DNA of 64,000 bases from the NCBI GenBank assembly GCA_003952965.2, contig CM025850.1:8656141-8720140 (forward strand). Direction: 5' to 3'. Of this stretch, positions 13,032-25,039 are shown in pieces (position 1 is the stretch's first letter; each line of letters opens with the position of its first letter). Made by a program: the position numbers and the translations under genes. The DNA is from Morella rubra. Lineage: Eukaryota > Streptophyta > Magnoliopsida > Fagales > Myricaceae. A model generated the notes under the pieces. That model made no database searches, was not told where the DNA came from, and was given only the letters and a program-made list of their open reading frames with translations.

Positions 13032-15222
13032 ATGGCGATGGAGTCCCCCTTCAAGGCTGACGTTCTGAAGGGGAAGGTGGCGCTGTTGACGGGAGGAGGC
13101 TCAGGAATTGGGTACGAGATATCATATCAACTGGGGCTACACGGAGCCTCTGTTGCCATCATGGGCCGCCGCCAGAACATCCTTGAATCCGCCGTCGCCT
13201 CCCTTCAATCTCATGGAATTCCTGTAATTCTTTCCTCTGTTCACTTTCGCATTCTGTTTGTGCTCTCAGTAGCCTTCAATGTAGTTTTGGTCAATCGCGT
13301 TTTACTCAGTTATTTGCAAGTGATCTCTGTCTTTTTCGTTCGGAATGAGTTGGGCCCTGTTTGGTCTCAGGGTAAGGGTAAGAAAATAAAATCATAAGAG
13401 CGCGTTAAAGAGGAGTCTGGTCAGACTTCAGAACCTGAAAGAGGTTTATCGTTTTGGTTTCAGGCTATTGGCCTAGAGGGAGATGTTCGCAAAAGAGAAG
13501 ACGCAAGTAGAATTGTGGAATCCACTGTCAAGCATTTTGGCAAGCTTGACATTCTTGTGAATGCTGCAGCTGGAAATTTCCTTGTAGCAGCAGAAGATCT
13601 ATCCCCTAATGGCTTCCGAACAGGTTGTATCTTCGGAAGTTTGAATCCCAAAAATATTCCATTTGATTAAACAAATAGCATTGGAAGTTTGTATCATTCT
13701 TTGTGCAATGTTGCGATTTACCCATCTGTCATGTTCATTTGTCCTTGGTAATTGCCGAGAAGTTGAGCAAAGAGGTCCAGAAAGATGAAGCATTCGAGCT
13801 TCTTCTCTATGCTACAGGGCAACAATCCTGCAGAATAAACTGTTTAAAGAATTTGGAGACAACTCAAAGATCTTGTCAATGAACTCTTGAACAATACATA
13901 TCGTCTGATCGTCATATAATTTGTTCATGGCATCAGGAAAACTCATTTGATACCAATTCCGGACAAATGAATCCAATTGCCTGTTCTTCTTCCTAATTGA
14001 GTAGAGAGTTGCAACCTATTTTCATATTGCATGATGTCAGTCCACTGCGAGATTATTATAACTTCCGTGCAGGTTAATCAGCGCATAGAAGGAGGCTTTT
14101 AGAGGTTAGAATTGAACGATTCTTTGTTTGATTGCTTTCTGCAGTAATGGACATAGATTCCGTTGGTACTTTTACCATGTGCCATGAAGCACTTAAGTAC
14201 CTCAAGAAAGGGGGACCAGGGAAAGACCTTTCTAATGGCGGAACAATCATAAACATAAGTGCAACTTTGCACTATACAGCTACTTGGTACCAAATCCATG
14301 CATCTGCTGCCAAGGTTTGAGGATTGGAAAGGTTGTGAATTCTGTTCATAATTTTACCCCCGAACTGCACTCATTTCTTTACATCCTTCCCTTGTTTTTA
14401 CCAGGCGGCTGTTGATAGCATTACAAGAAGCTTGGCATTAGAGTGGGGGACAGATTACGACATAAGGGTCAATGGGATTGCACCAGGACCCATTGGAGAC
14501 ACTGCAGGCCTTAATAAACTTGCACCTGAGGAAATGAGGAGCAAAGATGGAGAGGGCATGGCTTTGTTTAAGCTGGGGGAAAAATGGGATGTAGCTATGG
14601 CTGCTCTCTATCTTGCATCTGACGCTGGTAATTAGCACTCTAATTTACTTATATCAAAGTTTTGATTTTGTCTGTTCTTTCTCTTTTGGTTAGAATACAT
14701 TAATAATACCTATCTACCAGAAAGCTCTGCAGTTCGTCAATTGAATGGCTCAGACTTTGTATAAAGCAAAGCAGGTGCAACCTACCATGAAACAACCATT
14801 TGGGGGCATAGGAGTCATAAACTTCCTACACTATCCGGGGGTGGGTTAGTCTTTTTCGTGACTCGATATGTAATTAGTATAAGTAGGTCGAGTCACGACC
14901 CAAGATAGCGCTAACTAATTTGCCACGAATTCAATCTAATCGATTGATAATGTTCACTGTCACCTTGTTTTACTCTTTGAGGATAATACCCTTTCCTTTT
15001 TCTTTCTATTTTACCTGTATGTTGCCATGCACAGAGAATTGAATGTAAATATCTTGTGGGTTGTTAGGAAAATACGTCAATGGAACAACATTGGTAGTTG
15101 ATGGAGGAGAATATCTGAGCCAACCTCGCATTCTGTCCAAAGAAGCAGTGAAGCAGCTATCTCGAGTGGTGGAAAGGAGGTCAAGAGCTGCACCTGCTGG
15201 GATTCCTAAGAGCAAGCTATAA
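13032..15222 (+). CDS. Peroxisomal 2,4-dienoyl-CoA reductase (SDR family), five exons
   Basis: NADPH-dependent short-chain dehydrogenase/reductase that in peroxisomes reduces 2,4-dienoyl-CoA during beta-oxidation of unsaturated fatty acids. Exons: 13032-13223, 13464-13623, 14145-14314, 14405-14627, 15068-15222. All junctions are GT-AG and all phases agree, giving 299 residues, the usual length. The Rossmann nucleotide-binding motif TGGGSGIG lies at about residues 22-29 and NAAAG at about 96-100. Catalytic-region sequence reads INISATLHYTA followed by WYQIHASAAKAAVD, and RVNGIAPGPI follows. The last three residues are SKL, a canonical type 1 peroxisomal targeting signal. Overall similarity is to the plant peroxisomal DECR (Arabidopsis SDRB type). 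The first ATG is used; a second ATG two codons later is also possible. The gene looks intact. Confidence 0.93.
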
Positions 15223-16866
15223 TAACACTTCAAATGTTTTGATGAACTATTGATGTTTTCTGATGTCCAATCCATTAGACATTAGGTGTTATTTCTTCTG
15301 GGGCATTCCATTTTATTATTGTAAAATTCCTTAAAATTATGACGAAAGAAGTAAGCGTCGGGAAATATTATATAGTTAATGTTCTGGACCAATTTGGTGA
15401 CAATCTCATAAAGGGATATCTCATTTTGAAGAGTGATGGAAAAGCAAGGCTTATAAGGCCTAATACAATAAAATATTATTTGTGATCAAAACATCAGATT
15501 TTTATTCATAATATCAGAAAACAGAAGAAAAAACAGTCAGACAGAGACTCGGGGGCTCGGTACACCGTATTTATTGAGTGTACTGGCTGTTTGCATATTA
15601 TCCTTGCACGTTGAGCATATAACATCTAATGCTACCAACATAAAGTTGGATCCTATAGCATTTCATTCTTGTTGCTTTTCTCTCTAACTTTAGCAGAAAA
15701 TCATACGAGCATCTGATCCAAAATTTTGATCTTGGGGAAGCACATTATGAAAGCTTTCTCCGAAGCTCCGTTATTATAAACAGGCAACAGATTTTTCATC
15801 AAGAACAAATGCAGACAACCTGGCAAATCATAATTTAACCCATTAACAAGGTGACAGCGCAGCCTATAGCTGGGATGTTTACAATCAGATGACAACTTCA
15901 GGATTAAGCACATATAACACACATGCTGCCTAGTCGAGGCTTGGTTATTTGAAGTGGATTCTCTTTGCAGTATTCCCAGGTGGCCTTTACCACGGGTCAG
16001 ATGAACAACTACATCTTTTTTCCCAACTCCCCTTTGATGTACCAATTCCAGTAACCTGTAGAGATCTCTCCATGTGGATATGTAGCTCTAAATCCACTTG
16101 AGAGGTTATATCCAAATATCTAAAACAGGGGATAAAATAGAGAACAAAACCATCGCAAGAACTATTCTTTTTGGAACAAGCAAACGAAGCTTCAAGAAGC
16201 AAAGGGGCAGGTAACCTACGAGGAAAAGCCTTCCTCTGGTAGAAAGAAGAAACGATTCCTCATTTTGTAGGACACATAATTCTAATTCTGCTTGATAACT
16301 ACTTCACATCCAACACTCAAAATTATTCTTATGCTCCCTCCTGCTACTTATTCTGTGGCGGCTTTAAAGCACTCGTAAGTTGAGACAAATTCTCTAATCC
16401 AGAAGACAACAGTGCCAACAACTTAAGAATTCCAAATTCTGATCTCATCTCTATTTTCTGAGCTCTCTTAGAGAAATTCACAGCACTAGTATTCTTCTTC
16501 TGAACCCTTAGAAGTATACAGTACTAATGTTTACCGCAAGTAAAAACTGCAGAGCATCATCAGCTATATGGTTGTCCACTAATCCTGTTAATGGGAAACT
16601 GAACTTCCTGTAATACAAATGACAACTAGTCAGTAGGCAAAAACCAAGTTGCCTACCCAGGCATAAAAAAGATTAGCAGAAATAAAAGAGAACAAAAAAA
16701 ATATAAAAGAATATGAAATGAAGACCTATATGCGAGGATACCCTATAGCCAGGCCAGCACAAAAAGTGGGTATTACAAACTATCTTCCAAAACAAATCAT
16801 CGGACTTTACGCTTTATGGCTATTGAATGGAAGGGGCAAAAGTCCGATGCCAAACCCTAGAAAAGT
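15223..16866. other. Intergenic, no gene recognised
   Basis: The 3' UTR of the reductase gene probably ends within the first few hundred bases. The rest includes a minus-strand open frame of 114 codons (15701-16045) that matches nothing I know and overlaps other frames. Because the next gene is on the minus strand, part of 15.6-18.6 kb may be its long 3' UTR or spliced downstream exons, but no junctions are convincing. Confidence 0.4.
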
Positions 16867-17083
16867 AGCAATCATGTCCCACCCATATATCAACAGTCAA
16901 GATATCTACTGAAACAAGGACAACCTGTGCTGACAGTAAACATGTACAGAGCGTGAGTTCTAAAGAAACTAGTGAGCAATCATGTCCCACTCATATATCA
17001 ACAGTCAAGATATCTACTGAAACAAGGACAACCTGTGCTGACAGTAAACATGTACAGAGCGTGGGTTCTAAAGAACCTAGTGA
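16867..17083. repeat. Tandem repeat, 108 bp x 2
   Basis: The block beginning AGCAATCATGTCCCAC at 16867 is repeated from 16975 with a period of 108 bp and only a few substitutions. The second unit, and part of a first, recurs in the larger duplicate at about 20282-20443. Confidence 0.9.
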
Positions 17084-19978
17084 GTTACTGACTCATCAGC
17101 AAGAGCACATATAGTTTTAGCTTCAGGAAGCTTGCTTAACATAAAAGACAACTAGGCTTCTCCATTTTTCCCGTTAACAGAGATGGCAAAATCATTCATG
17201 AACATATAAGCTCACGAATATGTAGCATCTACAATCTAGAAACAGCGACATTAAGATTGGGGCCATAGAACTATATACTCATTTCTTTCACCAACAAGGC
17301 AAGAATGCTACTACTTTTACCATCCCAATGAGCCATACGTCACCATGCATGAAACTTTCTCTCACTTATTACATTTGAGACTTTCGTGTAATCAGAACCT
17401 TGAACATCAAAACTACATCAACTTCACAAGATGGTCTACATTGGTTTTCTACATAGACATCGTGCAGGGGTGCGCATAAAAGCTAATTCCTTTGTATTAC
17501 CCATTGAGCCAACTCCTAGGCATATGGATGCAATCCCTTTTACTACAGCCTCTCACAATATTCGTGCTCTTCCAAACCATAGAACCATGAGAAAGACAAA
17601 CATAACATTTACTGATGGCAGCCTCTAACAATGAAAAACATGTAAAGACACCTGTGGGAAAATCCATTTGGTGTTTCCAAATATGCGATGAACTAAAAGC
17701 TCCATGAGATTCGGATGTTGTTGTCCAAATGGATGAACCTTGCCATTTCAGAAACAATATTTTCCATTTGTACACCGGCAATTAATGAGAAGTTTGAATT
17801 GTATTTATATATGTATCAATAAAGGCTCAACAAGGTTTTGCTTAACCTCTAGATGCACCTCAGGCTGGGTCATTATCACTCGGTACATAATCTCACTCTT
17901 CAAGGAAAAATGACTTCCTCCACATCTATGTCACTTGGCCGCAATGAAAACATAGATAAACCGGAAACGCAACACGAGATTAACACAACAGAAGTACACC
18001 GAATATTGTGTCACTATGATCAACAAATTGCTTACCTCCATTTGTGAACCCGAACAGTATAAGGGGTAAAGTAAGTAACAACAAGGGACATACCCATCCT
18101 CTCATTAGAGGCCAGCTAGATCAGGGTAAACAAAAAGGTTTAAAATAAATGCCACCAAACTAATACACATTGGATCAACCATTAGCTTAGCAAGCGTACA
18201 ACCCCCAAAAATAACAAAGGGCTTACCCGCATAAATCAGTTACTACTCCGAACTATGACATATCATCCAAGACCAAAGAGATTTAACAAAATGAGTTAAG
18301 AAGAACCGAGTTATATGTCTATGAAGAAAAAAAAATACTGTAATTGCTATTCAGAGCAGAAGCGAAATTACTATTCGGAAATACCCGTGAGAACATATTT
18401 TGAGATCCTTCAAACATATGATCTACAACAGAGCAATCCACAACAACTACAAAGTAGGACTCGCTCAAATGGTCGTGGGAAACTAAACAAAAACCAAAGA
18501 TTCTATTTTGATAGGAAATTTGCACAAACCCCTCTCAACAGGTTTTTCTTTTTACACATTTCATACGACAACAAAGACAGAAAGGACGAATATGATCTCA
18601 TCTGTCTGATAAGCTTACACATAAATTTTTCTCATCTATGTCAACTAGCTCCCCCATCTCAGATTTCAAAATTCTCCATCTGAACACTGCTCTTCAGAGG
18701 CACATATTCTCCAAGATAGCCACCCAGATGATCGTGCAAAGCGGTCTTATCAATCCCCTGACGATGACAGCTTTTGCAAACATAGTAAAACACGCTCTGC
18801 ACCAGCAACCCAACCAAATTCACAATCACCAACACCCCCACCAAGAATCCACCTACCACAATCCTCGCAAAAACCCCATACTCATTCCCTCCGTGCACCA
18901 CCACTGACCCAAAAACGCCCCCAATAACCAGACAAAATGCCAGATAAATGAAAACGAGCGCACCAGCGTAACGGGTTTTCCCCTTCAGCAATTCGTAGCT
19001 CTTCTTCATCGCGGCGAACCCGTGTACTGGTTCCAGCACCGACACCACGCTGGCCAAGTGCCACAAGGCGGTGATATAGACGTGAACAACGAGAAAAAGC
19101 AAGAAGATGACAACCCCAGACACAAAAAGCAAAAGGGCGTTCTGGGTATCAACAGCTATTATTAATAACACCAAGAAAGCAAGGAACACAAAGTTGTAGA
19201 ACATCATCAGAAGAGCGACCCACAAATACGTCACAAACAAGCGCTTGAAGACCTTGGGAATAGCGGACATTGTGGAGGAGAATGAGACAGGCTTGGAGGT
19301 GTAGAGGGAAGCGACGGTGAAGACGACCGCAGCGGTGGAGAGTAGAGAGAAGGCGAAGAGGAAGATGAGGTAGAAAAACTGGAAGAGGAGAAGGAGGGTC
19401 CATTCATGGCGGGTCTGAGACGGGTCGACTTGTGGGTAGGCCTGGAGCTGGGCTAGAAGTGGGTGGGTGAAGAGTGAGTGGGCTAGGATGGCGAAGGAGA
19501 GAGGGAAGATGAGGGTGAGGGTGATGAGGTAGAAAGTCTTCGGGGACTGCTTGGGGATAGAGATTGCTTCTCTGAGGATATCTGGAATTGTTAGGTATTG
19601 GAGCTGTTCCGGAGCCAGATCCATGGGTTGGTAGATATCGAGGTGTAGATCTGAGAATGGACCAGAGAGAAAATGGAGAGAGAGTCCGCAGAAGGTTCAG
19701 AAAGAGAGCAAAGAAATAGAGAAGGAAAATTACAAAGAACCGACGTTGGGAATGAGTGATGACGATGCGCAGAAATGACGTGGCCACGTTTTTCGTGAAT
19801 TGGGGGAGCCTGGAGATTAATTTAGGACATTTGGGTACCTTTCTTCCTTGGCCATTCTTCCTTGCTAAGTAATTGGTCTATGTTTGTTCATGCACAAGGG
19901 GAAAAGATAAAGTTCGGGTCTACTTTGGACATGCCAGACAAGATTGGGCTACTGCCCTTTGTCCGATTTCTTACAAGG
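16921..19978. repeat. Large tandem duplication, copy A
   Basis: About 3.06 kb that recurs almost base for base 3,357 bp downstream (copy B, about 20278-23302). It carries the intact membrane-protein gene and its flanks. The two copies differ mainly by scattered single-base indels and one 28-bp deletion in copy B. The right boundary is abrupt: after TTCTTACAAGG at 19978 the sequence jumps to a version of 18283 and onward. Confidence 0.9.
18659..19624 (-). CDS. Multi-pass membrane protein of the plant 'polyadenylate-binding protein 1-B-binding' family
   Basis: Single-exon gene of 321 residues. It begins MDLAPEQLQYLTIPDI and shows about six hydrophobic segments: about 30-52, 78-110 (two close segments), 130-160, 165-190, 220-245 and 250-285. 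This layout and sequence match plant proteins annotated as 'polyadenylate-binding protein 1-B-binding protein' (for example Arabidopsis At1g31130, At4g19950 and At5g44860), an annotation from homology; the molecular role is not established. Two conserved features are LAQLQAYPQVDPSQTRHEW after the first membrane segment and a cysteine pair in YYVCKSCH near residue 285. The ATG at 19624 has a good context and starts at the expected N-terminus. A broken near-identical copy lies at 22016-22952. Confidence 0.8.
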   Translation of the reverse strand: MDLAPEQLQYLTIPDILREAISIPKQSPKTFYLITLTLIFPLSFAILAHSLFTHPLLAQLQAYPQVDPSQTRHEWTLLLLFQFFYLIFLFAFSLLSTAAVVFTVASLYTSKPVSFSSTMSAIPKVFKRLFVTYLWVALLMMFYNFVFLAFLVLLIIAVDTQNALLLFVSGVVIFLLFLVVHVYITALWHLASVVSVLEPVHGFAAMKKSYELLKGKTRYAGALVFIYLAFCLVIGGVFGSVVVHGGNEYGVFARIVVGGFLVGVLVIVNLVGLLVQSVFYYVCKSCHRQGIDKTALHDHLGGYLGEYVPLKSSVQMENFEI

Positions 19979-20279
19979 ATTTAACAAAATGAGTTAAGAA
20001 TGAACCTATATGTCTAACAATAAAAAAAAATACTGTACACCGGCAATTGCTATTCAGAGCAGAAGCGAAATTACTATTCGGAGGCTCAACCCGTGAGAAC
20101 ATAACCTCTAGATTGAGATCCTTCAAACATATGATCTACAACAGAGCAATCCACAACAACTACAAAGTAGGACTCACTCAAAAGTCGAAAAAACTAAACA
20201 CTTCCAAAGATTCTATTTTGATAGGAAATTTGCACAAACCCCTCTCAACAGGTTTTTCTTTTTACACATTTCATAACAC
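19979..20279. other. Braided junction between duplicate copies
   Basis: This stretch follows copy A and precedes copy B. Its backbone is a copy of 18283-18575, but short pieces of 17776-17990 are interleaved in their original order: CACCGGCAATT (17777), GGCTCAAC (17823), AACCTCTAGAT (17845), then CACTC and CTTCC pieces, and TAACACAAC near 17980. Two sequences at a roughly constant offset are thus shuffled together rather than joined at one point. This is unlike a normal duplication breakpoint. It is either a consensus artefact from mixed reads or repeated template switching. Confidence 0.7.
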
Positions 20280-23200
20280 AACCTGTGCTGACAGTAAACA
20301 AGTACAGAGCGTGAGTTCTAAAGAAACTAGTGAGCAATCATGTCCCACTCATATATCAACAGTCAAGATATCTACTGAAACAAGGACAACCTGTGCTGAC
20401 AGTAAACATGTACAGAGCGTGGGTTCTAAAGAACCTAGTGAGTTACTGACTCATCAGCAAGAGCACATATAGTTTTAGCTTCAGGAAGCTTGCTTAACAT
20501 AAAAGACAACTAGGCTTCTCCATTTTTCCCGTTAACAGAGATGGCAAAGTCATTCATGAACATATAAGCTCACGAATATGTAGCATCTACAATCTAGAAA
20601 CAGCGACATTAAGATTGGGGCCATAGAACTATATACTCATTTCTTTCACCAACAAGGCAAGAATGCTACTACTTTTACCATCCCAATGAGCCATAGTCAC
20701 CATGCATGAAACTTTCTCTCACTTATTACATTTGAGACTTTCGTGTAATCAGAACCTTGAACATCAAAACTACATCAACTTCACAAGATGGTCTACATTG
20801 GTTTTCTACATAGACATCGTGCAGGGGTGCGCATAAAAGCTAATTCCTTTGTATTACCCATTGAGCCAACTCCTAGGCATATGGATGCAATCCCTTTTAC
20901 TACAGCCTCTCACAATATTCGTGCTCTTCCAAACCATAGAACCATGAGAAAGACAAACATAACATTTACTGATGGCAGCCTCTAACAATGAAAAACATGT
21001 AAAGACACCTGTGGGAAAATCCATTTGGTGTTTCCAAATATGCGATGAACTAAAAGCTCCATGAGATTCGGATGTTGTTGTCCAAATGGATGAACCTTGC
21101 CATTTCAGAAACAATATTTTCCATTTGTACACCGGCAATTAATGAGAAGTTTGAATTGTATTTATATATGTATCAATAAAGGCTCAACAAGGTTTTGCTT
21201 AACCTCTAGATGCACCTCAGGCTGGGTCATTATCACTCGGTACATAATCTCACTCTTCAAGGAAAAATGACTTCCTCCACATCTATGTCACTTGGCCGCA
21301 ATGAAAACATAGATAAACCGGAAACGCAACACGAGATTAACACAACAGAAGTACACCGAATATTGTGTCACTATGATCAACAAATTGCTTACCTCCATTT
21401 GTGAACCCGAACAGTATAAGGGGTAAAGTAAGTAACAACAAGGGACATACCCATCCTCTCATTAGAGGCCAGCTAGATCAGGGTAAACAAAAAGGTTTAA
21501 AATAAATGCCACCAAACTAATACACATTGGATCAACCATTAGCTTAGCAAGCGTACAACCCCCAAAAATAACAAAGGGCTTACCCGCATAAATCAGTTAC
21601 TACTCCGAACTATGACATATCATCCAAGACCAAAGAGATTTAACAAAATGAGTTAAGAAGAACCGAGTTATATGTCTATGAAGAAAAAAAAAATACTGTA
21701 ATTGCTATTCAGAGCAGAAGCGAAATTACTATTCGGAAATACCCGTGAGAACATATTTTGAGATCCTTCAAACATATGATCTACAACAGAGCAATCCACA
21801 ACAACTACAAAGTAGGACTCGCTCAAATGGTCGTGGGAAACTAAACAAAAACCAAAGATTCTATTTTGATAGGAAATTTGCACAAACCCCTCTCAACAGG
21901 TTTTTCTTTTTACACATTTCATACGACACAAAGACAGAAAGGACGAATATGATCTCATCTGTCTGATAAGCTTACACATAAATTTTTCTCATCTATGTCA
22001 ACTAGCTCCCCCATCTCAGATTTCAAAATTCTCCATCTGAACACTGCTCTTCAGAGGCACATATTCTCCAAGATAGCCACCCAGATGATCGTGCAAAGCA
22101 GTCTTATCAATCCCCTGACGATGACAGCTTTTGCAAACATAGTAAAACACGCTCTGCACCAGCAACCCAACCAAATTCACAATCACCAACACCCCCACCA
22201 AGAATCCACCTACCACAATCCTCGCAAAAACCCCATACTCATTCCCTCCGTGCACCACCACTGACCCAAAAACGCCCCCAATAACCAGACAAAATGCCAG
22301 ATAAATGAAAACGAGCGCACCAGCGTAACGGGTTTTCCCCTTCAGCAATTCGTAGCTCTTCTTCATCGCGGCGAACCCGTGTACTGGTTCCAGCACCGAC
22401 ACCACGCTGGCCAAGTGCCACAAGGCGGTGATATAGACGTGAACAACGAGAAAAGCAAGAAGATGACAACCCCAGACACAAAAAGCAAAAGGGCGTTCTG
22501 GGTATCAACAGCTATTATTAATAACACCAAGAAAGCAAGGAACACAAAGTTGTAGAACATCATCAGAAGAGCGACCCACAAATACGTCACAAACAAGCGC
22601 TTGAAGACCTTGGGAATAGCGGACATTGTGGAGGAGAATGAGACAGGCTTGGAGGTGTAGAGGGAAGCGACGGTGAAGACGACCGCAGCGGTGGAGAGTA
22701 GAGAGAAGGCGAAGAGGAAGATGAGGTAGAAAAACTGGAAGAGGAGAAGGAGGGTCCATTCATGGCGGGTCTGAGACGGGTCGACTTGTGGGTAGGCCTG
22801 GAGCTGGGCTAGAAGTGGGTGGGTGAAGAGTGAGTGGGCTAGGATGGCGAAGGAGAGAGGGAAGTCTTCGGGGACTGCTTGGGGATAGAGATTGCTTCTC
22901 TGAGGATATCTGGAATTGTTAGGTATTGGAGCTGTTCCGGAGCCAGATCCATGGGTTGGTAGATATCGAGGTGTAGATCTGAGAATGGACCAGAGAGAAA
23001 ATGGAGAGAGAGTCCGCAGAAGGTTCAGAAAGAGAGCAAAGAAATAGAGAAGGAAAATTACAAAGAACCGACGTTGGGAATGAGTGATGACGATGCGCAG
23101 AAATGAGGCCACGTTTTTCGTGAATTGGGGGAGCCTGGAGATTAATTTAGGACATTTGGGTACCTTTCTTCCTTGGCCATTCTTCCTTGCTAAGTAATTG

Positions 23201-23302
23201 GTCTATGTTTGTTCATGCAAGGGGAAAAGATAAAGTCGGGTCTACTTTGGACATGCCAGACAAGATTGGGCTACTGCTCTTTGTCCGATTTCTTACAAGG
23301 CC
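20280..23302. repeat. Large tandem duplication, copy B
   Basis: Near-identical to copy A at an offset of 3,357 bp. Differences include one-base losses (for example A5 to A4 near 22451, and losses near 20694 and 21925), one-base gains in poly-A, and a 28-bp deletion near 22863. The copy carries the broken second membrane-protein gene. Confidence 0.9.
22016..22952 (-). pseudogene. Broken second copy of the multi-pass membrane protein gene
   Basis: Corresponds to the intact gene at 18659-19624 at more than 95% identity by eye. Two changes disrupt it. Near 22863, 28 bp are missing relative to copy A, in the codons for the first membrane segment; the deletion lies between similar GAAG/AAAG sequences. 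Near 22451 one A is missing from a run of five. Both shift the frame, so the family protein cannot be read through; only the C-terminal 135 codons (22016-22423) remain open in the ancestral frame. Very high similarity to copy A implies a recent origin, or a heterozygous allele or misassembly placed in tandem. Confidence 0.75.
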
Positions 23303-23770
23303 ATGTTCGTTTTGGACTTCCGACAAGAAGTGTCCATGTTTAGGGCTGTCAGTCTCAGGTTTGTGTAGATCTAGCTCCAGAATGGAGGCCAGAGAGAAAA
23401 TGGAGAGAGAGTCCGCAGAAGGTTCAGAAAGAGAGCAAAGAAATAGAGAAGGAAAATTACAAAGAACCGACGTTGGGAATGAGTGATGACGATGCGCAGA
23501 AATGACGTGGCCACGTTTTTCGTGAATTGGGGGAGCCTGGAGATTAATTTAGGACATTTGGGTACCTTTCTTCCTTGGCCATTCTTCCTTGCTAAGTAAT
23601 TGGTCTATGTTTGTTCATGCACAAGGGGAAAAGATAAAGTTCGGGTCTACTTTGGACATGCCAGACAAGATTGGGCTACTGCCCTTTGTCCGATTTCTTA
23701 CAAGGCCATGTTCGTTTTGGACTTCCGACAAGAAGTGTCCATGTTTAGGGCTGTCAATCTCAGGTTTGTA
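22967..23770. repeat. Tandem repeat of about 403 bp, two units
   Basis: About 22967-23367 recurs at about 23370-23770: the upstream flank of the membrane-protein gene, then ACATTTGGGTACC, GGTCTATGTTTGTTC and CATGTTCGTTTTGG phrases, in the same order. The join at about 23355-23390 mixes words of both sources (GTGTAGATCT, then AGCTCCAG, then AGAATGGA, then GGCC), resembling the braid at 19979-20279. The same flank also appears once beside copy A (19797-19978). Confidence 0.75.
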
Positions 23771-25039
23771 TCCCACCACTGCGTATAGTCCATGGGTTTG
23801 GTTGCCAACCGTACTAGACGCTTTTTTTGCGGTCAAAACACACTCTCTCTGCTAAGGCAATCCTCATGCAGCCGAACAATAAGGCTCAGGAATAAAGCAC
23901 GCGCTGAGCTCTCCCCTCCGAGTTCCACCTTCCGGTACGTGAAATTAATTGTGCTCAACAGCGATGGGCCGTGCAGCGCGTGTGGATCTTACACACCTAG
24001 CTCTTCAGTTGCTTCAGCCTGCGCCTTCGCCTCCCATGACATGCCACACTCCCTAAGACTGATTTTCTACAGCTCCTGACATGGCGAACCAGAAAAATAT
24101 GATGGGCCAATTTTAAAGGAAAAATGATAAAAGTTTTTTTATTAAGTAATGTAAAAAATATTTAATAGTTAAAATATTAAAAATTAAAGATAATATCTTA
24201 TTGTAATATTTGCTAGACATCCCTAAAGCAATCTAGCTAGAGACATGTTTAACATATACCCTTCACACAGTCAAAGAGACTAAATTAATAGGTTATAAAC
24301 TGCATAAAGAAAGAAATATCTCATGGTTCTAATAAGATCAGAGTTCAACTATAAAACTGTGGTAATTGTACCACCTACTTTTTTATTCTATGCTAACTGT
24401 AGTCTGTACCATCTACTTAAATGGGTTTTTAGATGAAAATTGTGGGGTACTTCGATGCATTTGGACATCTAATTCCCAGTAAGATCTCAACTGTGCGCTA
24501 AATTGACCAATATCAAGCCTAATAAATCTTATTCAAGAGTAAGTTAATGATCTGCAAATTTAGAGGTGGCTGGGCAGTGGGCAGGGTTTGGGTTGGGCTT
24601 TAAGGGGGGGTCCAGCTTGGTTAAATGGGACATATTAGTTAAAAAAAAAAATTCAAACGCTTTGGAGGGTTCAATCGGGTCCAGGGCCCTTGTTGGACCC
24701 CCTACATCCGCCAATGGCTCATGATCTCCCTCCAAGGCCGTGGATCTCCTCCATTCGCCACCAATCTCTGATGATGCTCTGGCTAGTGTCTTTTCCACCC
24801 TAGTTTGGTACTTTTACCTTTACTCGTTTGGGCTTACTCGCATGTTTAGTTGTTTTTGTACATTTATTTGTACCATGTTCATTTTGTATGTTTCTGTTTT
24901 GCATTTGTAGTTGGTCTTTGCATATGAAATACTTTAAGGGAGCATGATCGATGAGATGTTCGTCCCTTCTGTAGATGTATTTAAGTTGGCATATATACTT
25001 CATGACGTGTCCTGGTTTATTCCTGAGGTTCCTGCTTAT
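23771..25039. other. Intergenic, no gene recognised
   Basis: Contains GC-richer sequence (23790-24080) open on the plus strand for 95 codons and a minus-strand frame of 84 codons at 24544-24798, neither recognisable. No splice structure or domain is evident. Confidence 0.4.

Noticed and set aside
15701-16045. 114-codon minus-strand frame as a gene
   Set aside because: No family resemblance, no splice context, and overlapping unrelated frames in the same area.
19404-19787. 127-codon minus-strand frame over the 5' part of the intact membrane-protein gene
   Set aside because: Proline-rich shadow frame of the real gene at 18659-19624.
22363-23112. A 249-codon minus-strand frame in copy B
   Set aside because: It fuses two frames of the broken membrane-protein gene because of the 28-bp deletion; its first part is upstream flank read out of frame, not a real protein N-terminus.
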